A stretch of DNA of 64,000 nt from Mucilaginibacter sp. (GTDB lineage Bacteria; Bacteroidota; Bacteroidia; Sphingobacteriales; Sphingobacteriaceae). Both the position numbers and the translations under genes were made by a program. Positions 26,543 through 34,445 of the stretch are shown here, piece by piece. The notes beneath the pieces were generated by a model. The model saw nothing but the letters and a program-made list of their open reading frames with translations, had not been told where the DNA came from and searched no databases. The stretch covers positions 1 through 64,000 of the forward strand of contig JARLHA010000070.1 in NCBI GenBank assembly GCA_031292485.1, written 5' to 3'. Numbering within the stretch: the first letter of the stretch is position 1; the number at the start of each line of letters is the position of its first letter.

Positions 26543-27439
26543 TTATTTTTTCGCTCCAAAAAACGATCTACCCATTTCAGTCCGGGTAAAATCTTCTGCA
26601 TCATCAGCATTTGTCGAAAAACTTACCGGCAGCCACTTCTCCATTTCTTCACTTCTTAATGCATTTGCTTGTTTGATCATCCCGATGGCCTCGCTTCCCA
26701 AAACCAGGTGTACCGGTGGTTCAGGAGCGTTCGCCAACTCAATCATTGCCAGCGCAGCTTTATCCGGGTGGCCCATCGGGATAAATTTACCGCCGGTAAA
26801 CAACTCTTTCCGCACCCCAACCGTAGTTTCATAACCTTCAACCTCAGGCACATCGTACATGGAGGAAGTCGACACCCAATCCGTGCGGAAACCGCCTGGT
26901 TCAACACTGGTAACTTTAATGCCCAGCGGGGCTACTTCCTTAGCCAATGCCTCGCTGAAACCGCCCAAGCCAAATTTAGCCGCCTGGTATATGGTTAACC
27001 CCGCATTGCCAACCCTGCCACCTATCGAACTGATTTGCAAAATTCGCCCGGAGCTCTGTTTTCGCATATAAGGCAACACCACGCGGGTAATCTCTATCGG
27101 GGCATATAAATTGGTTTCCAACTGGCTGCGCACCTGTTCATCGCTGTAAGCTTCGGTTGCACCAATGATTCCGAACCCGGCATTATTTACCAGCACATCT
27201 ATCCTGCCGAATTTTTTGATCGTATTTTCAACAGCGGCCGCTATTTGTTCCTTACTGGTCACATCCAGTTGCAAAGGATAAACCTGTTCCGGGTATTTTT
27301 CCAATAAATCTTTTAATTGTTCCGGGTTCCGCGCTGTGGCGGCAACTTTATCACCACCAGCCAGAACCGCTTCTGTAAGGCTGCGTCCCAATCCGCGGGA
27401 GCTGCCTGTTATAAACCAAACTTTCGACATCATTTTCAA
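26543..27439 (-). CDS. Short-chain dehydrogenase/reductase
   Basis: This classical SDR has 298 residues (starting MKMM or, nine bases on, MSKVWFITG). Motifs are TGSSRGLGRS for the cofactor, NNAGFG, the catalytic Ser in ILQISSIGG, and YQAAK with catalytic Tyr and Lys. The Arg of ATARN suggests NADP(H). The substrate is unknown. The C-terminal extension and the PGGFRTDW motif fit oxidoreductases that sit beside AraC regulators. Confidence 0.92.
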   Translation of the reverse strand: MKMMSKVWFITGSSRGLGRSLTEAVLAGGDKVAATARNPEQLKDLLEKYPEQVYPLQLDVTSKEQIAAAVENTIKKFGRIDVLVNNAGFGIIGATEAYSDEQVRSQLETNLYAPIEITRVVLPYMRKQSSGRILQISSIGGRVGNAGLTIYQAAKFGLGGFSEALAKEVAPLGIKVTSVEPGGFRTDWVSTSSMYDVPEVEGYETTVGVRKELFTGGKFIPMGHPDKAALAMIELANAPEPPVHLVLGSEAIGMIKQANALRSEEMEKWLPVSFSTNADDAEDFTRTEMGRSFFGAKK

Positions 27440-27452
27440 TTTTAATTTCTGT

Positions 27453-27460
27453 CAAAGTTA
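27453..27460 (-). promoter_or_regulatory. -7 box of the SDR gene
   Basis: The plus-strand CAAAGTTA reads TAACTTTG on the coding strand (TAnnTTTG), 13 bases before the start. There is no clear -33 element, as expected for an activator-dependent promoter. Confidence 0.55.
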
Positions 27461-27481
27461 GGCTTGATCCACCGCCGTAGT

Positions 27482-27520
27482 TTTGTTTAAACGTTCAAAT
27501 TACTTTGTTGAAACGTTCAA
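27482..27520. promoter_or_regulatory. Two direct repeats, probable AraC-type operator
   Basis: TTTGTTTAAACGTTCAA at 27482-27498 and TTTGTTGAAACGTTCAA at 27504-27520 differ at one base and are 22 bp apart (two helical turns), just upstream of the SDR -7 box. AraC-family proteins bind such direct repeats. Confidence 0.65.
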
Positions 27521-27593
27521 TAGAAAGTACGGCAAATGTATAAAGCACACACTGTTTCACTCTTACATAAGTGTTTTTGCATAATCATATTAA

Positions 27594-27640
27594 ATCCCAC
27601 TCTTTTTTACCGAAAAATATCGGACGTGAGTGGGATTTAG
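27594..27640 (-). terminator. Hairpin after the three-paralogue cluster
   Basis: AAATCCCACTC (27594-27604) and GAGTGGGATTT (27630-27640) pair perfectly, with an inner CCGA/TCGG dyad. An extra GTTTCACT/AGTGAAAC pair (27556-27563, 27641-27648) lies outside. It is 39 bases after the stop of the last paralogue. Confidence 0.65.
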
Positions 27641-27678
27641 TGAAACTCCGGTTATTTATAACAGATTGCTGAACCCGC

Positions 27679-28179
27679 CTATTTGGAAATATCATTAACG
27701 CGGTCAATTTCTTCAACTTGTTCTTCTTCAACGCGTGCCAGTATTAACTCATTGTCTGCCTTTAAGTTTACAACCCAGATGCTGCGGGCGTCCTGGTCAA
27801 CGTGGATCGCGGTTAATATCTTACAATTGGGGTATTTGCCGTTTATCAAGCCACGGATATTCTTTGGCAAACCAAATGAATTAAACAGGTAACTTATATG
27901 ATAGATCAGGTTGCCTTTTTTATTATACAGCGCATGATTTTTCTGGTCTTTCGTTACAAATTTGACCAGATAATTTTGGTCCATCTTATACCACCTTGGG
28001 CCTATGGCATCTTTAAAGTCTTTACTAAACGCACTGTTTACCCTAGGGCTTACCAGTGAAGTGCTCCTGATGATTATTTCGCGCAACGTATCTACCTTAA
28101 TAACCTGCGCAAAGGAGTTTTGGAAAGAAAAGAACAACAACAAAATAGCCGTCATCCTGAACATCGATTTCGCTTTCAT
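27679..28179 (-). CDS. Secreted protein, tandem paralogue 3 of 3
   Basis: This 166-residue protein has a signal peptide (FFSFQNSFAQ) and a single compact domain: KVDTLREIIIRSTSLV, then FKDAIGPRWYKMDQNYLVKF, an ALYNKKGNLIYHISYL strand pair, IRGLINGKYPN, and LTAIHVDQDARSIWVVNLKA with an EVEEEQVEEIDR-type end. The fold resembles the PepSY-like/BLIP-type alpha-beta proteins of Bacteroidota. About 65 percent of residues match paralogue 28465-28965. Function unknown. Confidence 0.75.
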   Translation of the reverse strand: MKAKSMFRMTAILLLFFSFQNSFAQVIKVDTLREIIIRSTSLVSPRVNSAFSKDFKDAIGPRWYKMDQNYLVKFVTKDQKNHALYNKKGNLIYHISYLFNSFGLPKNIRGLINGKYPNCKILTAIHVDQDARSIWVVNLKADNELILARVEEEQVEEIDRVNDISK

Positions 28180-28363
28180 AATTTTAGTTTTTAATAGATA
28201 TTAATAGATGAAGCAAATTTCGCTGATACCCAACGTATTGAAAATGACAGCAATCACTTAAAAACCTGATCTTTGAAACAAAAAAACTAAGCCGGCCAGC
28301 AGATATAATGAGACATTTATTTGCCAGAGGAATCGATTCAAATCATACCCAGGCACAATTTTA

Positions 28364-28407
28364 AAGCCCTCTCCTGCGTAAAAAAAAGATTGTGCAGTAG
28401 AGGGCTT
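28364..28407 (-). terminator. Hairpin after tandem paralogue 2
   Basis: AAGCCCTCT (28364-28372) pairs with AGAGGGCTT (28399-28407). The stem continues with CTGC/GCAG after one mismatch. It lies 57 bases past the stop of paralogue 2. Confidence 0.6.
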
Positions 28408-28464
28408 AGGATAAAGTTCCGTTGTACTAAATAATATAACGGGAAAATGTTACATTATACGGGG

Positions 28465-28965
28465 CTACAGGGAGATATCTGTAAGACGTTGAATTTCCTC
28501 TACCTGTTCTTCTTCAATACGCGCAAGCACAAGGTGCGCACCTTCTTTTAAATTTACTATCCAAATACTGCGGGCGTCCTGGTTAACGTGTATCGCAGTG
28601 AGGATTTTTCCATCCGGATATTTTTCGTTTACAAAGCCGCGGATATCATTTGGCATGTTAACAGTATTAACAAGATAGCCAATATGATAAATCAGGTTAC
28701 CTTTTTTGTTATACAAAGCGTTATTTTTCTGTTCAACGGTCATAAACTTAACCAGGTAATTCTGATCCATCTTATACCAGCGCGGGCTTATTGCGTTTTT
28801 AAAGTCGGTAGTAAAAGCTTTGGCAACAGCCTTATTTACAAGTGAATTACTGCGGATAACAACTTCGTTCAAAGTATCAACTTTAGTTACCTGCCCGAAA
28901 GAATTTTGAATAAAAAAGAACACTAACATTACAGTAGTGATCCGGAAAATGATTTTACTTTTCAT
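28465..28965 (-). CDS. Secreted protein, tandem paralogue 2 of 3
   Basis: This 166-residue secreted protein is homologous along its whole length to its two neighbours (signal ending FFIQNSFGQ; KVDTLNEVVIRSNSLV; ISPRWYKMDQNYLVKFMT; ILTAIHVNQDARSIWIVNLK; EEEQVEEIQRLTDI). The start ATG at 28963-28965 (MKSKIIFRI) is chosen because it aligns with the other two paralogues; the longer in-frame extension is not conserved. Confidence 0.75.
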   Translation of the reverse strand: MKSKIIFRITTVMLVFFFIQNSFGQVTKVDTLNEVVIRSNSLVNKAVAKAFTTDFKNAISPRWYKMDQNYLVKFMTVEQKNNALYNKKGNLIYHIGYLVNTVNMPNDIRGFVNEKYPDGKILTAIHVNQDARSIWIVNLKEGAHLVLARIEEEQVEEIQRLTDISL

Positions 28966-29316
28966 ATCTATGATTTTTAATAAACTGGTCGAATATCGGG
29001 GGCAATTGTATTGTAGCAAATGATGCCGGTCACATAAAAAACTGATCCCTGATATACTGTTGTTATAGTTACGCTGTACAGCAAATCCGCTGCAAACAGG
29101 CTTCTGCGCGCCATCTGTAAAATTTCGTTTTTTTGAAGGGGGCTAAAATTTCCATTAAATGAATAAATGGGCCCGGCAGCTGTTTGATTTAAAATATCGT
29201 TGAGTTTGTATCATTAAGAATCCCCCACTGCTGGTCGCTTACGACTTTTTAGCGGGGGATTAAAATCAGGCTTTCCAACCTGATTAACAACCTTTCCGGG
29301 TAGTACTACTGGTTTT
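28966..29316. other. 351-base spacer with two hairpins, no gene
   Basis: This spacer between paralogues 1 and 2 contains hairpins AATCCCCC/GGGGGATT (29219-29226, 29254-29261) with an inner GTCG-CTTA-CGAC dyad, and AATCAGG/CCTGATT (29264-29270, 29279-29285). Both lie just after the stop of paralogue 1 and probably act as its terminator. I see nothing else. Confidence 0.6.
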
Positions 29317-29814
29317 TTATTCAAGCGTATCGGTCAACCGTTGTATTTCATCAACCTGTTCATCCTCCACTCTCGCCAAAACCCATTCATTTCCCGATTT
29401 CAAATTCACCACCCAAATATCCCTCATATCCTGTTCAACGTGGATCGCAGTTAACACCATCTCATCGGTATACTTATTGTTTACCAGGCCCCTTATTTCG
29501 GCGGGCAGATCATGCCCCCGCATATAAGTAATGTGATAAAGCTGGGCGCCTTTTTTATCATAAAGCGCATTGTTTTTCTGATTTTCTGAGATAAACTTCA
29601 CCAGGAAATTTTTATCCAGCTTGTACCAGTGCGGGCCTATCGCGTCCCTGAAATTTTTTGTAAATGCATTAGTAACGGTTGCGTTTACCAGGGAATTACT
29701 CCGGATAACTACTTCTTTTAAAGTATCAACCTTCATGTTTTGTGCAAAAGTAAATTGCATAGAAAAGAATACCACCAAACCGGCGATAATCCCGAAAATA
29801 GATTTCGATTTCAT
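29317..29814 (-). CDS. Secreted protein, tandem paralogue 1 of 3
   Basis: This 165-residue secreted protein (signal ending SMQFTFAQ) belongs to the same family: KVDTLKEVVIRSNSLV, FRDAIGPHWYKLDKNFLVKF, GAQLYHITYM, ILTAIHVEQ-like VLTAIHVEQDMRDIWVVNLK, DEQVDEIQRLTDT. It is the most diverged of the three in the middle. All three face the same way, separated by 285-351 bases with their own hairpins, which points to repeated gene duplication rather than an operon. Confidence 0.75.
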   Translation of the reverse strand: MKSKSIFGIIAGLVVFFSMQFTFAQNMKVDTLKEVVIRSNSLVNATVTNAFTKNFRDAIGPHWYKLDKNFLVKFISENQKNNALYDKKGAQLYHITYMRGHDLPAEIRGLVNNKYTDEMVLTAIHVEQDMRDIWVVNLKSGNEWVLARVEDEQVDEIQRLTDTLE

Positions 29815-30033
29815 TTTTTTTAGATTTTATTGGGTATTTATTAGAATACGCAAATGTCGCGCGTAACCGCACCCGGCTAAATGATTATAGTCACTTAAAA
29901 ATCTGATCTTTGATACACAAAAATCACTGGCAGGTGCGGCAATAAATTTGTCACAAGCCCGTTACGCGCGTCATTTGTAAAACACCATTTATTTGTTGTT
30001 ATTTGAAATGGAATTGACCCCATTATCATTATT

Positions 30034-32376
30034 ATGAATAAATCTGTACTTACAGCCTGCTGTTTCGCAGCAGCATTTCGTGTTTCTGCTCAGCAAGGCC
30101 CCGTATTAACTGCAAAGGATTACGCCCACGCCGAAAGCTTTTTAAGTTATAATACTGAACCGCTTATTGACCATGGCCCGGTGCGCCCAAACTGGCTCCC
30201 CGGCGACCGGTTCTGGTTCCGCGACCTTAATGCACATGGCAGTGAATTTATCCTGGTCGATCCGGCAAAAAAAAGTATTTCGGGCGTTTTTGACCAGGGC
30301 AAATTAGCAGCAGCCCTATCCACTGCAACCGGCAAACAGTACACCGGGTTAATGTTGCCTTTTCAAACTTTTAGCTATTCAGCTGATAATAAAGCAATCA
30401 TTTTCAGGGCCGATGGTAAATTATGGAAATGCGATTTACAAAGCTACCAGGTAAGCCCGGACACCGGCAAAATGAGCGAATCAGTTGCAGGCTTTACTGC
30501 CGGAAGGCGGATGCGGGGAAACCAGGGTACAGAGATCACTTCTCCTGACGGGAAAAAAGCAGCCTTTTTACGCGATTATAACTTATGGGTGCGCAACCTT
30601 GCCACCAAAAAAGAAACCCGGCTTACTACCGATGGTATTAAAGATTTTGGCTATGCCACTGACAATGCCGGCTGGAAAAGCAGTGAAGGCCCGATTTTAT
30701 TATGGTCGCCTGACTCAAAAAAGATAGCCACTTTTAAACAGGATCAGCGCGAGGTAAGCGACATGTACCTGGTGAGCACCAACGTGGGCAAACCCACCCT
30801 TAAAGCATGGAAATATCCGCTTCCTGGTGATAAAACCATCGCAACTATACAACGCGTGATCATTGATGTGGACTACCCTAAGGTGATCAACATCCAGGTG
30901 CCACCTGATGCGCACCGGGCTACTTTGAGTGATGATATTGCCAGCAGCGGTACATTTGATGATGTAAACTGGAGTGACGATGCCACACAACTGGCCTTTG
31001 TTTCTACCAGCCGCGATCATAAAGACGAAAAATTCCGCATTGCAGATGCCAATTCCGGCACGGTGCGCGAAGTTTTTGAAGAAACCGTTCCAACACAATA
31101 TGAATCCGGCTGGGGTACCATCAACTGGAAATACCTGCAAAAAACAAATGAGATTATTTGGTTCTCAGAACGGGATAACTGGGGGCATCTTTATTTATAT
31201 GATGCCCTAACCGGTAAGGTAAAAAACCAGGTAACCAAAGGCGATTTTGTTGTAACAAGCCTGGTTAAGGTGGATGAAAAAAACCGTGTGCTGTATTTTA
31301 TAGCGGATGGTAAAGAGGCTGAAAATCCATATTTCAGCCAGTTATATAAAATCGGTTTCGACGGAAAGCACCTCACCTGCCTTACACCGGAAGTTGGCAA
31401 CCATGAGATCACCCTATCACCTTCGAAAGATTATTTTGTGGATAGCTACTCAAAACCCGATGTCCCGCCGGTGACTGTTTTCAGGGATATGAATGGCAAA
31501 TTGCTGGTTAATGTAGAGAAAACCGACATTTCGCGTTTGCAGGCCGCCGGCTGGCAACCGGTTACACCCGTTAAGCTTAAAGCTCATGATGGCACCACCG
31601 ATATTTATGGCCTCATGTTTACCCCTACCAATCTTGATCCGAAAAAAAAATACCCGATTATAGATTATATTTACCCCGGGCCGCAGGGTGGCAGTGTAGG
31701 TAGCTGGTCGTTTGCGGCATCAAGGGGCGACAACCAGGCGTTAGCGGAATTAGGTTTTATTGTGGTGGCGATAGAAGGCACCAGCAACCCCTTACGTTCC
31801 AAAAGCTTTCACGATATGAGCTATGGCAATATGGCCGAAAACACCCTTCCTGATCAGATAACAGGCATCAGGCAGCTGGCACAAAAATATAGCTATATTG
31901 ATACAACGCGCGTAGGTATCTGGGGGCATTCCGGCGGTGGCTTTGCCACTGCTGCCGCAATGTTCCGCTATCCGGATTTCTTTAAAGTGGGGATTTCCGA
32001 ATCAGGTAATCATGATAACCGCAATTACGAGGATGACTGGGGCGAACGCTACGATGGATTAGCCGCAAATTCAAATTATGATGCACAGGCGAATGAAAAT
32101 TATGCCAAAAACCTTAAAGGAAAACTGATGCTGGCACATGGCTTAATGGACAACAATGTTCCGCCGCAAAATACGCTGCTGGTAGTTGAAGCCCTGGAGA
32201 AAGCCAATAAGGATTACGACCTTGTGATCTTCCCGAACAGCGCCCATGGCTACGGCGGTTTTTCCCCTTACATGATGCGCCGCCGCTGGGACTATTTTGT
32301 AACGAATTTAGCCGGTGGAGAAACGCCAAAAGAATTTGAATTAAAAATTAAACCTGACCCAAGGAACAGTAAATAA
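30034..32376 (+). CDS. S9B dipeptidyl-peptidase IV family protease
   Basis: This 780-residue exported protein (signal peptide to about residue 20, ending VSAQ) has an eight-bladed beta-propeller (residues about 60-500) and a C-terminal alpha/beta-hydrolase domain. The catalytic triad is Ser633 in GIWGHSGGGFA, Asp706 in GLMDNN and His738 in NSAHGYGG. The DD/RYDG end of the S9B signature is seen in WGERYDGL. It removes N-terminal dipeptides, usually Xaa-Pro, in the periplasm. It is monocistronic. Confidence 0.93.
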   Translation: MNKSVLTACCFAAAFRVSAQQGPVLTAKDYAHAESFLSYNTEPLIDHGPVRPNWLPGDRFWFRDLNAHGSEFILVDPAKKSISGVFDQGKLAAALSTATGKQYTGLMLPFQTFSYSADNKAIIFRADGKLWKCDLQSYQVSPDTGKMSESVAGFTAGRRMRGNQGTEITSPDGKKAAFLRDYNLWVRNLATKKETRLTTDGIKDFGYATDNAGWKSSEGPILLWSPDSKKIATFKQDQREVSDMYLVSTNVGKPTLKAWKYPLPGDKTIATIQRVIIDVDYPKVINIQVPPDAHRATLSDDIASSGTFDDVNWSDDATQLAFVSTSRDHKDEKFRIADANSGTVREVFEETVPTQYESGWGTINWKYLQKTNEIIWFSERDNWGHLYLYDALTGKVKNQVTKGDFVVTSLVKVDEKNRVLYFIADGKEAENPYFSQLYKIGFDGKHLTCLTPEVGNHEITLSPSKDYFVDSYSKPDVPPVTVFRDMNGKLLVNVEKTDISRLQAAGWQPVTPVKLKAHDGTTDIYGLMFTPTNLDPKKKYPIIDYIYPGPQGGSVGSWSFAASRGDNQALAELGFIVVAIEGTSNPLRSKSFHDMSYGNMAENTLPDQITGIRQLAQKYSYIDTTRVGIWGHSGGGFATAAAMFRYPDFFKVGISESGNHDNRNYEDDWGERYDGLAANSNYDAQANENYAKNLKGKLMLAHGLMDNNVPPQNTLLVVEALEKANKDYDLVIFPNSAHGYGGFSPYMMRRRWDYFVTNLAGGETPKEFELKIKPDPRNSK

Positions 32377-32407
32377 GAAGGTATAAAACCAAAAGGATTA
32401 GGAAAAT

Positions 32408-32440
32408 AAAAAAAGCGGGTAAACATTTACCTGCTTTTTT
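32408..32440. terminator. Bidirectional terminator between the S9 peptidase and DUF5648-like genes
   Basis: GCGGGTAAA (32415-32423) pairs with TTTACCTGC (32426-32434, one G-U), flanked by A7 on the left and T6 on the right. It serves both convergent genes. Confidence 0.85.
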
Positions 32441-32465
32441 ATTTTATGATATTGAGCAGCCTTGT

Positions 32466-32942
32466 TTATTTCTGCAATACGTATCCTGCTATCTGCTCAA
32501 AAACATATCCTCCAGCACCCTGCCCCAGTTCCTGACTATCGGTCGTATAAAAATGGTCTTCAACTTTGTCATTGTAATATCTGAATAAAGGGACAGTTCC
32601 CGGTACCTGGAATTTATAAATAAAACAGGATGCCCCTTCAAAGTTATAACCTTTATCGCCCATACCTAATTCGTGCAACCGCATGGTATAAAAATGGTCA
32701 CCGCTTCTGGGGTTAAAATACCTAAACAATGCCTTTATCCCTAATTCCGGGTTGGGCGCTGTAAAAACCTGGCACTCAACCCCTTCATAAGCCCAATCTC
32801 TTGTGCCATTGCCAAATTCATCAAAATGCATGGTGTAGTAATGTTTATTTTGTTTTGGGTTGTAATACCTGTACAATGGCCGTTGAGCAAAAGCGATGCC
32901 CGACATTAAAATAAAAAAAAATAAAATAAAAACCTTTTTCAT
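32466..32942 (-). CDS. Secreted protein of three YRYYNP repeats (DUF5648-like)
   Basis: This 158-residue protein has a signal peptide (LFFFILMSGIAFAQ) and then three repeats of about 45 residues: LYRYYNPKQNKHYYTM, LFRYFNPRSGDHFYTM, LFRYYNDKVEDHFYTT, each followed by a DxLGxG-like turn and a YxFEG strand. This matches the DUF5648 repeat, found alone or attached to hydrolases in surface proteins. The protein consists of nothing else, so it is probably a carbohydrate- or wall-binding module. Confidence 0.8.
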   Translation of the reverse strand: MKKVFILFFFILMSGIAFAQRPLYRYYNPKQNKHYYTMHFDEFGNGTRDWAYEGVECQVFTAPNPELGIKALFRYFNPRSGDHFYTMRLHELGMGDKGYNFEGASCFIYKFQVPGTVPLFRYYNDKVEDHFYTTDSQELGQGAGGYVFEQIAGYVLQK

Positions 32943-33172
32943 ACTGATAATATTAAAATATGATATAAATAATACAATGTTAAGACCTTCTATTAAAACA
33001 AACGTTTAATGCATAATCCTAATAAAAATAAACATCGCTCGTTGCGAAATGTTGGGCAAATAGAAAATTAGATTGATTACAAATAAGCGAACCGGCAATT
33101 AATACTAAGGCCGCAACTCCACTCCCGGTTGATTATTTGCCTCCGCTGTTGATTGAATTCAAAATCGGGCAC

Positions 33173-33198
33173 AAAAAAGCCGTTCACACGGAACGGCT
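33173..33198 (-). terminator. Terminator of the OmpA-like gene
   Basis: AGCCGTTC (33178-33185) pairs with GAACGGCT (33191-33198). On the minus strand it is followed by six T. It is 30 bases after the stop. Confidence 0.85.
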
Positions 33199-33227
33199 CC
33201 TTAATTATTAAAATAGTTTAAAACATA

Positions 33228-34091
33228 TTATTGTCCGCTGGTTGGTGCAGGTTTGCCAATAAGCGTCATAAACTGGTCCAATTTTGGCGTAATAATGATC
33301 TCGGTGCGCCTGTTTTGCGATTTGCCCAGATCCGTGCTATTGTCCGCCACGGGGTTGTACTCTCCTCGTCCCCCTGCAGTTAAACGTTTAGGATCAACAT
33401 TGTAGGTGTTTTGCAGGGCCTGCACTACTGAGGACGCCCGTAAAGCGCTCAGGTCCCAGTTATTGCGAATGTTGGTTTGTGCGATAGGCACATTATCAGT
33501 GTTGCCTTCTATCAGCACATCATATGTAGCATAATCATTAATGATCTTAGCAATCTTAGACAGCGTCGCCCCTGCCTTATCCGAAATTTGATAACTACCT
33601 GATTTATAAAGCATATTATCCGAAAGTGAAATATACACCACCCCTTTCAATACTTTCACGTTAACATCCCTCATTTCATCAGACGTTAGCGACCGGGTAA
33701 GATTCGTGGTCAGGATCTGGTTAAGCGAATCACTTTTATTTTTCAGGTTAACAAGGTGCTGGATGTATTTATCTGAAGCAGTGATCTGGTCAGCAAGTTT
33801 GGCTATGTTTACATTGCCCTGGTTGCTGCCAGCCAAACATTTGTTTAAGGCATCCTGTAAGCCTGCTGCGTTGGCCTTTGCGAGGTCAATTTGTTGCTGC
33901 AGGTTTTCCACCTGGTTTCTTGAAACAGCAAGCTCTTGCTGGGTGGTTTGCCAGCTTTGTTTCAATTTACTGTTGGTATCCAGTGAGCGATTATAATTTG
34001 TTTGTAATTCAGCATACTTTTTATTGCTCACACATCCCTGGCTAATTGCTGCTGCCAGTAGCACCAGAGGTAACAAAAATTTAAGTTTCAT
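33228..34091 (-). CDS. OmpA-family outer-membrane lipoprotein
   Basis: This 287-residue lipoprotein (lipobox-like AISQGC, Cys near residue 20) has a long coiled coil (residues about 25-130) and a C-terminal OmpA-like peptidoglycan-binding domain with VLIEGNTDNVPI, NWDLSALRASSVVQAL, RLTAGGRGEYNPV and QNRRTEIIITPK. It links the outer membrane to the wall. The coiled coil makes it look like MotB or TolR-associated OmpA proteins. Confidence 0.9.
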   Translation of the reverse strand: MKLKFLLPLVLLAAAISQGCVSNKKYAELQTNYNRSLDTNSKLKQSWQTTQQELAVSRNQVENLQQQIDLAKANAAGLQDALNKCLAGSNQGNVNIAKLADQITASDKYIQHLVNLKNKSDSLNQILTTNLTRSLTSDEMRDVNVKVLKGVVYISLSDNMLYKSGSYQISDKAGATLSKIAKIINDYATYDVLIEGNTDNVPIAQTNIRNNWDLSALRASSVVQALQNTYNVDPKRLTAGGRGEYNPVADNSTDLGKSQNRRTEIIITPKLDQFMTLIGKPAPTSGQ

Positions 34092-34445
34092 GACATTTTA
34101 TAGTTTGTCAGCCGATCATAACCATTTATGGGCTGCATGGTGGTATTAACAAAAAAGGAGCATTAAAGTTTCGGTTCTCAATTATCCATAAAATAGTCAT
34201 CATAAAAAAGCAACATGCTATCATCAACATTCAGGCTGTTGACAACCAAAAACATTAACCCTTAATTTAATATTTAACTTTAAATATCAAACGTTCGACA
34301 TATAAACCAATCATAATTACTCACAAGCAATACCATACCAAATAATAGTTAACATCCACATAAAAACATGGTTATTATATAATATAACTATTTATTTTTT
34401 CACTTAACTAATTATAAAAATTCATATATAATAGCAACAACTGTT
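34092..34445. other. AT-rich spacer upstream of the hybrid kinase
   Basis: The 354-base spacer between two divergent genes is strongly AT-rich, with no ORF, hairpin or TAnnTTTG box that I can support. It must hold both promoters. Confidence 0.4.
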
